NCBI GenBank assembly: GCA_937892995.1
Contig: CALBJS010000302.1
Span: forward strand, 1 to 8,003
DNA length: 8,003 bases
Direction: 5' to 3'
DNA from: an uncultured Peptococcaceae bacterium
Lineage (GTDB): Bacteria > Bacillota > Desulfitobacteriia > Desulfitobacteriales > Syntrophobotulaceae
Position numbers and translations under genes: made by a program. The notes below the pieces were generated by a model. The model was not told where the DNA came from, searched no databases, and was given only the letters and a program-made list of their open reading frames with translations. Shown here piece by piece: positions 1 to 6,791 of the stretch (position 1 is its first letter; every line of letters starts with the position of its first letter).

Positions 1-1059
1 GTCGATATCTTTTTTATAAGCCACCCCAAGAACTAGGATCTTGGCATCCTTGACGCTCTTGTTGTGTTGATTCAAGGCTCTATAAACCTTATTAACTACA
101 TAATAGGATACCTCGACATTGATCTCCCCGGCAAGCTCGATGAAACGGGTATGGAAATTGTATTCTCTGGCTTTCCAAGTTAGATAGAAGGGATCAATAG
201 GGATACAGTGCCCGCCCACGCCCGGCCCCGGATAGAAGGTTTGAATTCCGAAGGGCTTCGTAGAAGCAGCTTCGACGACTTCCCAGACATCAAGGCCCAT
301 CCGGTCACATAAAAGCATCATTTCGTTAACCAGAGCGATATTTATGGCCCGGTAAGTATTTTCAAAAACTTTAGTAAGCTCAGCTGCAGCCGGAGAACTC
401 ACCGGAACCACATTGACGATGGTCTGAGTATATAAAGTATAAGCTATCTCCAGGCAGTAAGGGGTAACCCCACCTACTACTTTGGAGGTGTTTTTCGTAG
501 TAAAACGCTTGTTGCCCGGATCCACCCTCTCGGGAGAGAAGGCCAGAAAGAAATCCTTACCAACCTTAAGTCCTGTTTCTTCCAGCAGGGGCAAGATAAT
601 CTCTTCAGTGGTACCCGGATAAGTAGTACTTTCTAAAGTGACGAGTTGCCCCGGTCTCAGGTATTTAGCGATTTGCTCGGAAGAAGCTTGCATATAGGAT
701 ATATCCGGATCACGGGTAACTGTTAAAGGTGTAGGAACACAAATAATAATAACATCACACTCGGCAAGCCTGGGAAAGTCTGTAGTAGCCCCTAAAATCC
801 CCTTCGCAGTTAATTCTTTCAGTTCCTGGTCCTTTACATCACCAATATAGTTATCACCGGCATTTACCTTGGCTACTCTCTCCGGGTTAATATCAAAGCC
901 CAGGACCGGGAAGCCTACCTTACCTTTTTCCACGGCTAAGGGCAGACCTACATAACCCAGACCAATAACTCCGATCCGGGCTGTATGGGTTTCAATCTTC
1001 TTCTTTAACTCTAGAGCAATAGGATCTTTTTCCGTTATTACCTGTTTTACTTCTAACAT
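1..1059 (-). CDS. UDP-N-acetyl-D-glucosamine 6-dehydrogenase (WbpA-like nucleotide sugar dehydrogenase), C-terminus cut by window edge
   Basis: This cytoplasmic enzyme is predicted to oxidise C6 of a UDP-N-acetylhexosamine in two NAD-dependent steps, giving a UDP-uronic acid for polysaccharide synthesis. The 353 visible residues show the N-terminal NAD-binding Rossmann motif GVIGLGYVG (30-38), VPTPL (108-112), ESTTYPGTT (143-151), SPERVDPGN (175-183), the central-helix residues K230 and N234, and the catalytic cysteine C285 in GPGVGGHCIPIDPFYL. The last motif, with TWKARE after it, is typical of WbpA-type UDP-GlcNAc dehydrogenases. UDP-ManNAc dehydrogenase (WecC) or UDP-glucose dehydrogenase are less likely alternatives. 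Family members are about 430 residues, so roughly the last 80 lie outside the window. The ATG start has AAGGAGG seven bases upstream. It is the second gene of an operon, 34 nt after the 4,6-dehydratase. Confidence 0.93.
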   Translation of the reverse strand, partial: MLEVKQVITEKDPIALELKKKIETHTARIGVIGLGYVGLPLAVEKGKVGFPVLGFDINPERVAKVNAGDNYIGDVKDQELKELTAKGILGATTDFPRLAECDVIIICVPTPLTVTRDPDISYMQASSEQIAKYLRPGQLVTLESTTYPGTTEEIILPLLEETGLKVGKDFFLAFSPERVDPGNKRFTTKNTSKVVGGVTPYCLEIAYTLYTQTIVNVVPVSSPAAAELTKVFENTYRAINIALVNEMMLLCDRMGLDVWEVVEAASTKPFGIQTFYPGPGVGGHCIPIDPFYLTWKAREYNFHTRFIELAGEINVEVSYYVVNKVYRALNQHNKSVKDAKILVLGVAYKKDID

Positions 1060-1093
1060 ACAGGTGCCTCCTTAATATATCAACTTTTAGATC

Positions 1094-2935
1094 TTAGCAT
1101 TTTCTAAAAGCCGGAATCAACAATCTGATAGCGTCTTCGATCTCTTCCCTGGTGAGATAACTTCCCCTTTCCCGGATCATTTCCAATAATTCGGCGATAG
1201 TCTCCCTATTAATATGATTAGGTCTGGCCACAAAAATTCGCCTATGTTTGGTAGCCGTGGTACCTTCTTCCGAGGTAAGAAGTTCTTCATAGAGTTTCTC
1301 CCCGGGCCTCATACCTGTAAATACTATCTTAATATCCTTATCCGGTTCCAAGCCGGAAAGCCTAATGAGGTCTTTGGCCAAATTAACTATCTTCACAGGT
1401 TTGCCCATATCCAGGATAAAGATTTCTCCACCCGAAGCCATAGCCCCGGCCTGGATTACCAGCTGACTAGCTTCCGGAATGGTCATAAAATACCTGGTCA
1501 TATTCGGATCGGTTACCGTCACCGGTCCTCCTGTACTGATCTGTTTCTTAAAAGTAGGAATGACACTGCCCCGGCTGCCCAGAACATTACCGAAGCGAAC
1601 AGCGACAAACTTCGTCTTCGATTTAGTATCAAACCCTTGAATGACCATCTCCGCTATTCTTTTAGAGGCACCCATCATGCTTGTAGGATTAACAGCCTTA
1701 TCGGTAGAGATAAGCACAAAAGTCTTAACACCTGATTTATCAGCTGCTACGGCTAAGTTATAGGTCCCGAGGATATTATTTTTCAGGGCTTCCTCAGGAT
1801 TACTTTCCATGAGGGGGACATGCTTATGGGCGGCAGCATGAAAGACTACCGAAGGCTTGTAACGTTCAAAAACAAGATCTACTTTAGTTTTATCCTTAAT
1901 ATCGAAGATCTCGGTCACTACAGGATAATTTTTAAGTTCCTGTTCGATATCAAAAATGCTGTTTTCCCCATGACCGGTGAGAATCAGCTTGCGAGGAGAA
2001 AAGTTATTAGCTATTTGTCTACATAGTTCCGAGCCGATGGAACCACCGGCTCCGGTTATCAGCACAGTCTGATCTTTTAGATAACCGGCTACCTCTTCCA
2101 AATCTACCGAGACCGGGTCTCTTCCTAAAAGATCCTCGACTTGAACTTCACGGATCGAACTAACTGTTATTTTACCGCTTAAAATGTCGTGAACTCCGGG
2201 TAAGATCTTCAAAGAAGCAGCCTTGGTCTCTTTACAAATCTCGACTATCTCCCTGATAGCGTCCCCTGATGCTGAAGGAATAGCTATGATAATCTCATCG
2301 ACTTGGTAACGTTCCACTATCTCCGGGATATCCTCCCGCGAACCCAAGACTGGAAACCCTTGAACATTAAGGCTAATTTTACTCTTGCTATCATCAATAA
2401 AACCTACCGGCAGACCCTCATGAAAATCTCTTTTTTTCAATTCTCTTAAAGCTAATACCCCGGCATCCCCGGCTCCGATGATCAACACTTTCTTCTGTTC
2501 CTTATTCCTCACCGTAAAAATCGAATTCTCCTGGCGAAGACGTTGACTAAAACGCCACCCCCCGCTAAAGAAAATGACTAGCAAGGGGAAAAGAACGCTT
2601 ACCGAATGCGGAAGTCTGAGAGGTGATAGGAAATAAACAGAGGTGATGGTAATAACCGCCCCTACACTTACCGCATAGACAATAGACAAGAGTTCTCCTA
2701 CACTGGCATAGCGCCAAATGTTTCGGTAGAGTCCGAAGAAATGAAAAACCAACAGCAAAGCAACCGTGGACACCAAGGCTGCATCCCGGTAGGTCTGGAC
2801 ATATTCTGGCGACAGGCTCCCTTCTAAACGAAGGTAAAAACTGAAGAAGAGAGCCAAATTAATTAAGAGTGCATCAAAGAGCATAAAAAATAGGGTGCGT
2901 TTAGGATGCGACACTACTCTCTTCCATCCTTTCAA
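1094..2935 (-). CDS. Membrane-anchored nucleoside-diphosphate-sugar epimerase/dehydratase (WbpM/PglF/CapD family, likely UDP-GlcNAc 4,6-dehydratase)
   Basis: This 613-residue protein has the full large-form architecture. Four hydrophobic helices lie at roughly 12-35, 50-70, 82-103 and 109-127. A first Rossmann-like (CoA-binding-type) domain carries IIGAGDAG (152-159). The catalytic extended-SDR domain carries TGAGGSIG (294-301), HAAAHKHVPLME (366-377), STDKA (410-414), and M421 with K425. Having Met where most SDR enzymes have the catalytic Tyr is characteristic of this membrane family. Family members convert UDP-GlcNAc to a UDP-4-keto-6-deoxy sugar, the first step toward bacillosamine, QuiNAc or FucNAc. 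The start chosen is TTG at 2935 with AAGG seven bases upstream. An in-frame GTG seven codons later is the alternative, and the ATG at 2927 is out of frame. It is the first gene of an operon with the 6-dehydrogenase. The exact product stereochemistry cannot be read from sequence. Confidence 0.93.
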   Translation of the reverse strand: MKGWKRVVSHPKRTLFFMLFDALLINLALFFSFYLRLEGSLSPEYVQTYRDAALVSTVALLLVFHFFGLYRNIWRYASVGELLSIVYAVSVGAVITITSVYFLSPLRLPHSVSVLFPLLVIFFSGGWRFSQRLRQENSIFTVRNKEQKKVLIIGAGDAGVLALRELKKRDFHEGLPVGFIDDSKSKISLNVQGFPVLGSREDIPEIVERYQVDEIIIAIPSASGDAIREIVEICKETKAASLKILPGVHDILSGKITVSSIREVQVEDLLGRDPVSVDLEEVAGYLKDQTVLITGAGGSIGSELCRQIANNFSPRKLILTGHGENSIFDIEQELKNYPVVTEIFDIKDKTKVDLVFERYKPSVVFHAAAHKHVPLMESNPEEALKNNILGTYNLAVAADKSGVKTFVLISTDKAVNPTSMMGASKRIAEMVIQGFDTKSKTKFVAVRFGNVLGSRGSVIPTFKKQISTGGPVTVTDPNMTRYFMTIPEASQLVIQAGAMASGGEIFILDMGKPVKIVNLAKDLIRLSGLEPDKDIKIVFTGMRPGEKLYEELLTSEEGTTATKHRRIFVARPNHINRETIAELLEMIRERGSYLTREEIEDAIRLLIPAFRKC

Positions 2936-3188
2936 TCTCTAACCTTGATTCTAGTACAAAAACCCAAACTAATCGTTAAAGCACTTTTGGCAGTGAAATT
3001 TAACTTATATTTCTGTCCTTTTTTCTGTTCTTGGCGAACAAAAAATCGCTTTTCACCGCTTATCAGTTTACTACAGTATTCTTAATTTTACAATCACGAC
3101 AAGGCTTAAGACAAGGGAGACGAAATTCCGGGCATAATTCATCACCCCCAGGAGTATTTACTGGGTTTATGCTTAAAAGATGGGCCTA

Positions 3189-3245
3189 TTTTAGCTAAAA
3201 TAAATTGACAAATTAGCTATCATTCGCCTATAATTATAGCTAATT
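3189..3245. promoter_or_regulatory. Predicted triple-palindrome operator (TAGCTA x3) over the Phd-Uma2 promoter
   Basis: Three exact copies of the 6-bp palindrome TAGCTA lie at 3192-3197, 3214-3219 and 3237-3242. Their centres are 22 and 23 bp apart. The first is embedded in the perfect 12-bp palindrome TTTTAGCTAAAA, just upstream of the -35. The second sits inside the -35/-10 spacer and the third covers the predicted transcription start. The second and third also form a 10-bp inverted repeat, AATTAGCTAT (3211-3220) with ATAGCTAATT (3236-3245). Phd/YefM antitoxins bind short palindromes over their own promoters, so autorepression by the adjacent gene product is the likely role. The repeats are seen; the binding is inferred. 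Confidence 0.7.
3205..3234 (+). promoter_or_regulatory. Consensus sigma-A promoter of the first Phd-Uma2 gene
   Basis: TTGACA at 3205-3210 and TATAAT at 3229-3234 are both perfect consensus hexamers separated by 18 bases. Transcription would begin near 3241, giving a leader of about 26 nt before the ATG at 3267. So strong a promoter is usually held down by a repressor. It overlaps the TAGCTA palindromes described in the operator entry. Confidence 0.85.
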
Positions 3246-3266
3246 AGAGGAAATGCGGGTGATCTA

Positions 3267-4001
3267 ATGCGTGTTAATACTACAGACTTACAGAATACTT
3301 TCGGTAAATACCTTTCCCTGGTAGAGAAGGAAGATATTATTATCACCAAAAACGGAAAGAGTGTGGCGAAACTTATCCGTTATAACGAACCGGACTTCTT
3401 CCTTGTCCATGAAGAATCATTAAAATACAAATCGACAAAGCGAATCAGCTATGAAGAGTATATGGCTCTGGTGAATTCCTCTGACCAAAGGTACGAACTC
3501 ATTGACGGGGAAATTTATCTTCTGGCTTCACCTACTTTTAACCATCAGGTGGTGGTCAATGAAATCGCCTGGCACTTCAATAACTATTTCAAGAAAAAAT
3601 CCTGTCGTTCCTTAACCGCACCTTTGGATGTAAGGCTGTTTGGTTTTGCGACTAAATTCGAAGAAGATCCCAATGTTGTCCAGCCGGATGTGCTGGTCAT
3701 CTGCGATGCTGATAAGGTGAATGAGGATAATAGATATGAGGGTATACCGACCCTGATTGTCGAGGTCTTGTCTCCGTCTACAAAAGGGAAGGATATGATT
3801 ACGAAATTAAATCTCTACATGAAAAGCGGTGTTTTAGAGTACTGGATTGTCAGTCCGGAAAATAAAGGTATTTCTCGATACACCTTTTCTCAGGAAAGAG
3901 ACCTTGAAAGCGTAAGGGAATTCAGAGAAGGGGATATCATTAAATCATCTGTTTTTAAGGGCTTGGAGATCCCCTTAGAAGATATTTTTTCCGGAATTTA
4001 A
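3267..4001 (+). CDS. Phd/YefM-like antitoxin domain fused to a Uma2 (DUF820) endonuclease-like domain
   Basis: This is a 244-residue cytoplasmic protein of two parts. Residues 1-38 resemble the DNA-binding, dimerising half of Phd/YefM antitoxins, with TTDLQNTFGKYLSLV, then IIITKNGKSVAKLI. Residues 60-244 form a Uma2-family domain: SYEEYMAL, ELIDGE (77-82), H93, D121, QPD (139-141), EVLSPST (166-172), K180, Y184 and EYWIV (191-195). Uma2 domains have a PD-(D/E)XK nuclease fold, and D141, E166 and nearby residues probably form the metal site. Their cellular substrate is unknown. Canonical Phd antitoxins end in a tail that neutralises a separate toxin; here that tail is replaced by the putative nuclease. 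ATG was chosen because GGTG lies five bases upstream and the protein starts exactly at the Phd-like domain. The gene is monocistronic and probably autoregulated. Confidence 0.85.
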   Translation: MRVNTTDLQNTFGKYLSLVEKEDIIITKNGKSVAKLIRYNEPDFFLVHEESLKYKSTKRISYEEYMALVNSSDQRYELIDGEIYLLASPTFNHQVVVNEIAWHFNNYFKKKSCRSLTAPLDVRLFGFATKFEEDPNVVQPDVLVICDADKVNEDNRYEGIPTLIVEVLSPSTKGKDMITKLNLYMKSGVLEYWIVSPENKGISRYTFSQERDLESVREFREGDIIKSSVFKGLEIPLEDIFSGI

Positions 4002-4309
4002 ACGGCCAATAATATTTAACGTTCCACTAATTGCCGAAATATGGTTATATCCGTATTGTCCCAATTTTAAGAACACTCTGTTATGTAAAGTCGCGTGCCT
4101 CGCAAACACCAAGACTGCCACGGATAACGACTCTTTAAAGATATCGTTCAGTAATTGGTATTTTTGTTTAAATTCTATGATAAATAATGAATGACTGGTA
4201 GTTATGTTCTAATAATGATGGAACAATAATAAAGAATAATTTTAAACTTTAATTATCAATGCTTTTGTTATAATATCATAATATAATGTAAAGAAGGAGG
4301 TAATTTGCC
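4002..4309. other. Intergenic region with an unexplained GC-richer patch and the Xre-ImmA upstream region
   Basis: Directly after the Phd-Uma2 stop, CGGCCAAT (4003-4010) and ATTGCCG (4030-4036) can pair with one bulged base, but no T-tract follows. A GC-richer patch at about 4088-4124 stands out from very AT-rich surroundings. On the minus strand a stop-free frame of 77 codons spans 3978-4208, crossing this patch, with no usable ATG near its beginning. I do not recognise its product. It could be a remnant of a transposable element or a decayed gene. TGTTC (4205-4209) and GAACA (4221-4225) form a short inverted repeat upstream of the Xre-ImmA gene. AACGA/TCGTT arms around TCTTTAAAGA (4126-4148) form another dyad. 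No terminator is evident. Confidence 0.4.
4269..4300 (+). promoter_or_regulatory. Candidate -10 boxes and strong ribosome-binding site for the Xre-ImmA/PIN operon
   Basis: Two TATAAT hexamers occur at 4269-4274 and 4282-4287 within very AT-rich DNA. No good -35 match lies at the right distance from either, so the exact promoter is uncertain. AAGGAGG at 4294-4300 is an excellent ribosome-binding site, nine bases before the ATG at 4310, and fixes that start. Confidence 0.45.
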
Positions 4310-5452
4310 ATGGCAAGAGTCGATGTCAGTCCCAATATTTTGCAGTGGGCCGCAAATCGTTCTGGAAAAAGTAAAATAATCCATGAAAATTTTCCGCATT
4401 GGCTAAAGTGGATTAGAAACGAAAGCCAGCCTACACTAAAACAACTCGAAAAAGTGGCAAAAGCGACAGCTACCCCCCTTGGATATTTTTTCCTCCAAGA
4501 ACCTCCGGTTGAACGATTGTCTATACCTCACTTTCGGACAATAAATGACCGTCAAGCACATATCCCAAGTCCCAATCTTTTAGAGACAGTGCAAATGATG
4601 GAGCGCCGTCGAGAATGGCTTCGTGAATATTACATTGACAAAAGATATGAACCTTTAACATTTGTAGGCAGCAAAAATGATAATCATAGCCCAATAGAAG
4701 TTGCCAAGGAAATAAGGGAAGTGTTGGGACTAAAAGATGGTTGGGCAGCTAGTTGCCGAAATTGGCAAGATGCCTTACGGATGTTGCTTAATAAAACTGA
4801 TGATGTAGGAATCTTTGTAGTCGTTAATGGTATTGTAGGGAATAACACGTATCGAAAGTTAGATGTTACTGAATTTCGCGGATTTGTGCTCGTAGATGAA
4901 TATGCTCCAATTATTTTTATTAATGGTGCCGATGGAAAAGCTGCACAGATGTTTACTCTTGCACATGAGTTGGCACATGTTTGGTATGGTTTTAGTGCTG
5001 CATTTGATTTACAGAGCCTTCAACCAGCCAATCATGAGATCGAACATGTTTGTAATATAGTCGCAGCGGAGTTCCTTGTGCCTGAAAATGAACTGCACGA
5101 AATTTGGCCAACACATCGAAGAAAAAGCGACCGCTTTCAATTATTAGCTCGGCATTTTAAGGTGAGTGAAATCGTTGCCGCTCGAAGAGCATTAGATTTA
5201 ACTCTAATAACCAAAGATGAGTTCTTCGAATTTTATCAATCCCGTATTGCGGATGGGGTAAGAGGAGACCGAAGTGGAGGTGACTTTTACGCAACACAAA
5301 CTTTCCGTGTTGGCCGTCGTTTCACAGAAACTGTGATTAGAGCAACAAGGGAAGGAAAACTACTCTATAACGAGGCCTATCGTCTGACAGGTCTAAAAGG
5401 TAAAACCTTTTACGAATATGCGGAACGCCTTGGTTTCGGAGGTGACGCATGA
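4310..5452 (+). CDS. Xre-family HTH / ImmA-IrrE family metallo-endopeptidase (predicted antitoxin partner)
   Basis: This is a 380-residue cytoplasmic protein. Residues about 5-62 form a divergent Xre-type helix-turn-helix (QPTLKQLEKVAKATATPLGYFF). The middle carries an ImmA/IrrE (DUF955, COG2856) zinc peptidase domain with FTLAHELAHVW, so H219, E220 and H223 are the HExxH motif, and NIVAAEFLVP (249-258) supplies the likely third ligand E254. A C-terminal extension of about 70 residues follows. ImmA-type proteases cleave regulatory proteins such as phage repressors. In Xre-COG2856 pairs the protein is usually thought to regulate its own operon and restrain the partner toxin. The stop overlaps the next start as ATGA, and GGAGGTGA inside the gene's 3' end serves the next gene, indicating coupled translation. 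Codon use and base composition are more AT-rich than the polysaccharide genes, suggesting horizontal acquisition. Confidence 0.88.
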   Translation: MARVDVSPNILQWAANRSGKSKIIHENFPHWLKWIRNESQPTLKQLEKVAKATATPLGYFFLQEPPVERLSIPHFRTINDRQAHIPSPNLLETVQMMERRREWLREYYIDKRYEPLTFVGSKNDNHSPIEVAKEIREVLGLKDGWAASCRNWQDALRMLLNKTDDVGIFVVVNGIVGNNTYRKLDVTEFRGFVLVDEYAPIIFINGADGKAAQMFTLAHELAHVWYGFSAAFDLQSLQPANHEIEHVCNIVAAEFLVPENELHEIWPTHRRKSDRFQLLARHFKVSEIVAARRALDLTLITKDEFFEFYQSRIADGVRGDRSGGDFYATQTFRVGRRFTETVIRATREGKLLYNEAYRLTGLKGKTFYEYAERLGFGGDA

Positions 5453-5946
5453 GCAAATTTCTGCTAGATGCAAATATTTTCATCGAAGCTTATAGAAGAT
5501 ATTATTCCTTCGACATCGCTCCAGCTTTTTGGAGTGCTTTAAAACAAAACGCAGAAGCCGACCTATTGGTAAGTATTGATCGTATATATGATGAAATTAA
5601 CCATTATGATGACGATGACGAGCTTAAAAGATGGGCAAACAGTGAATTCCGGAGCTGGTTTATATCTACTGACAATGAAGAAGTGTTTAAAGCGTATAGA
5701 GAAGTTATTGAATGGGTAATGGGTCAAACACAATTTACTGAACCAGCAAAGGCAGAGTTTGCTTCTGTTGGAGATAGCTGGTTAATAGCTTGTGCCAAAA
5801 CCCACGATTATATTATAGTAACGCACGAAGGATATGACGCTAATATAAAAAGGAAAATTCCTATACCAAATGTCTGCCGAGCTTTTGGTATAACTTATAT
5901 TGATACCTTTGAAATGCTTAGAAGATTAAATATACGGCTTGGGTAA
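5449..5946 (+). CDS. DUF4411-family PIN-domain protein (predicted ribonuclease toxin)
   Basis: This 165-residue protein is about the usual length of the DUF4411 family. The PIN-fold acidic residues can be followed: D7 in FLLDANIFIEAYR, E49 in RIYDEI, D109 in VGDSWLIACA and E127 in IIVTHE, the last in the position of the fourth acidic ligand. PIN domains are Mg/Mn-dependent ribonucleases, and many act as toxins that cut tRNA, rRNA or mRNA. The N-terminal YRRYYSFDIAPAFW stretch is characteristic of the DUF4411 branch. Its ATG lies within the stop of the Xre-ImmA gene (ATGA), with GGAGGTGA five bases upstream, so the two should be made together. All apparent catalytic positions are intact. The substrate is unknown, and toxicity is inferred from family and context. 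Confidence 0.85.
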   Translation: MSKFLLDANIFIEAYRRYYSFDIAPAFWSALKQNAEADLLVSIDRIYDEINHYDDDDELKRWANSEFRSWFISTDNEEVFKAYREVIEWVMGQTQFTEPAKAEFASVGDSWLIACAKTHDYIIVTHEGYDANIKRKIPIPNVCRAFGITYIDTFEMLRRLNIRLG

Positions 5947-6004
5947 GATCAATAATATATTGTTTCGTAATGCAAACTGATTGGATATTATTTATATACA
6001 AGAT

Positions 6005-6775
6005 TCACCCGAAAATAGGTCTGTGAAATACCCTGGTCAGATCCAAACCCGGAAAATCAGGATGGATAAATTTGTCGCCCGGACCGCCGGCGACTATTAG
6101 GGCATAGTTTTCGCCCTTAAGCATAAAGGCTTCCAAGGTGTTTTCTTCAGGATCTACAAGCCAGAAGTGAGGAATCCCTGCCTTGCGATAGATTTCCATC
6201 TTCTGCAAGCGGTCTTTCCGGCGGTTTGCTGGGGACATGATTTCCGCCACTAAATCACAAGGGCCGTCAATGCGTTCCTTCCGCTTTATTTCCCTGCGAG
6301 CACCGGAGACAAGCAAGATATCCGGCTGAAGGACATTTTTCATAGTTAAAGTGACATCCAAAGGGGCAAAAAAGAGTTCGCCCTCAGAATCAAAATCATC
6401 AAAGAAGTCGGCCAACTGTCGATAGAGTACCGAGCAAACCCGTTGGTGATGCATCGAAGGTGATGCCTCTTTTACTAGAAATCCTTCCAGGATCTCTACC
6501 CGGTAACCCGGTTCTTCCGGAAGCTTTAAATAATCTTCATAGGTATATCCGCCCTGCTCGGCGTAAACGGGACCTTCTTCTTTAACAGGACCTTCTTCTT
6601 TAATGGATATCTCGCCCCTTGCCAAAGCGGACAGCACTGGTACTTTTTCATACCGGTATTGTTTCTCTCCCAGTTCTATTACGGGGATCTTTTTTTGTCG
6701 GGTATACCTCCGGATCGTTTCTACCGAAAGATTCAGAATCTCCGCCAATTCCTGAGCAGTGAGTAATTCCTCCAT
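6005..6775 (-). CDS. Excisionase/MerR-like HTH domain fused to a Uma2 (DUF820) endonuclease-like domain
   Basis: This is a 256-residue protein. Residues 4-50 form a winged helix-turn-helix of the excisionase/MerR-like (HTH_17) type: LLTAQELAEILNLSVETIRR, then a wing near GEKQYRYE. A charged linker (about 57-72) contains the hexapeptide duplication GPVKEE-GPV. Residues 78-256 are Uma2: YTYEDYLKL, E94, EG (97-98), HH (109-110), D140, QPD (150-152), EIMSPAN (178-184), K192, Y196 and HFWLVDP (203-209). All expected Uma2 positions appear intact. The ATG at 6775 is chosen over an in-frame ATG 14 codons upstream because GGAGGTGAT sits seven bases before it and a TATAAT lies inside the longer reading. 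It lies 95 nt downstream of the second Phd-Uma2 gene, co-directional, and converges on the PIN gene. The substrate is unknown. Confidence 0.85.
   Translation of the reverse strand: MEELLTAQELAEILNLSVETIRRYTRQKKIPVIELGEKQYRYEKVPVLSALARGEISIKEEGPVKEEGPVYAEQGGYTYEDYLKLPEEPGYRVEILEGFLVKEASPSMHHQRVCSVLYRQLADFFDDFDSEGELFFAPLDVTLTMKNVLQPDILLVSGARREIKRKERIDGPCDLVAEIMSPANRRKDRLQKMEIYRKAGIPHFWLVDPEENTLEAFMLKGENYALIVAGGPGDKFIHPDFPGLDLTRVFHRPIFG
6570..6603 (-). repeat. 18-bp tandem duplication in the linker of HTH-Uma2
   Basis: The 16-base string GGACCTTCTTCTTTAA occurs at 6570-6585 and again at 6588-6603, a period of 18 bases or six codons. It encodes two consecutive GPVKEE-like units between the HTH and nuclease-like domains. 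The near identity suggests a recent slippage duplication that keeps the reading frame. Confidence 0.8.
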
Positions 6776-6791
6776 GGGATCACCTCCACTA

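Larger units (their letters stand above)
2936..3266. other. Divergent intergenic region: leader of the polysaccharide operon and promoter of the first Phd-Uma2 gene
   Basis: The right 80 bases hold the strong plus-strand promoter and operator repeats listed separately. For the leftward operon I see only weak candidates, for example TTGTAA-17-TAAACT on the minus strand around 3068-3096 and an AT-rich TATAAG near 3006. No confident promoter can be given. The stretch 3132-3172 can fold into a two-part hairpin: outer arms GCATAA/TTATGC and inner arms CCCAG/CTGGG. It has no T-tract on either strand that would make it a clear terminator. A 40-codon stop-free minus-strand frame (3063-3185) without a normal start codon encodes a CxxxCxxC motif. 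A nine-codon minus-strand frame starts at ATG 3135 behind GGGGGTGAT. Neither is called as a gene. Confidence 0.5.

Noticed and set aside
1214..1735. Long plus-strand open frame opposite the dehydratase gene
   Set aside because: It lies entirely antisense to a strongly supported conserved gene, has no family resemblance and no good ribosome-binding site, so it is a shadow frame.
1820..2026. Short plus-strand open frame opposite the dehydratase gene
   Set aside because: It is antisense to the conserved Rossmann region and has low-complexity, non-protein-like composition.
3147..3165. Hairpin CCCAG/CTGGG considered as an intrinsic terminator
   Set aside because: The stem is only five base pairs and the following TTTATG is not a proper T-tract. 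No plus-strand gene ends upstream of it.
3189..3245. TAGCTA repeats considered as a CRISPR-like or iteron array
   Set aside because: There are only three short palindromic units positioned relative to a promoter, with no spacers of uniform length, cas genes or replication gene.
5951..5992. AATAATAT/ATATTATT inverted repeat between the convergent PIN and HTH-Uma2 genes considered as a bidirectional terminator
   Set aside because: The arms are all A/T with a 27-nt-scale loop, so the stem would be too weak. It is likely chance in AT-rich DNA.
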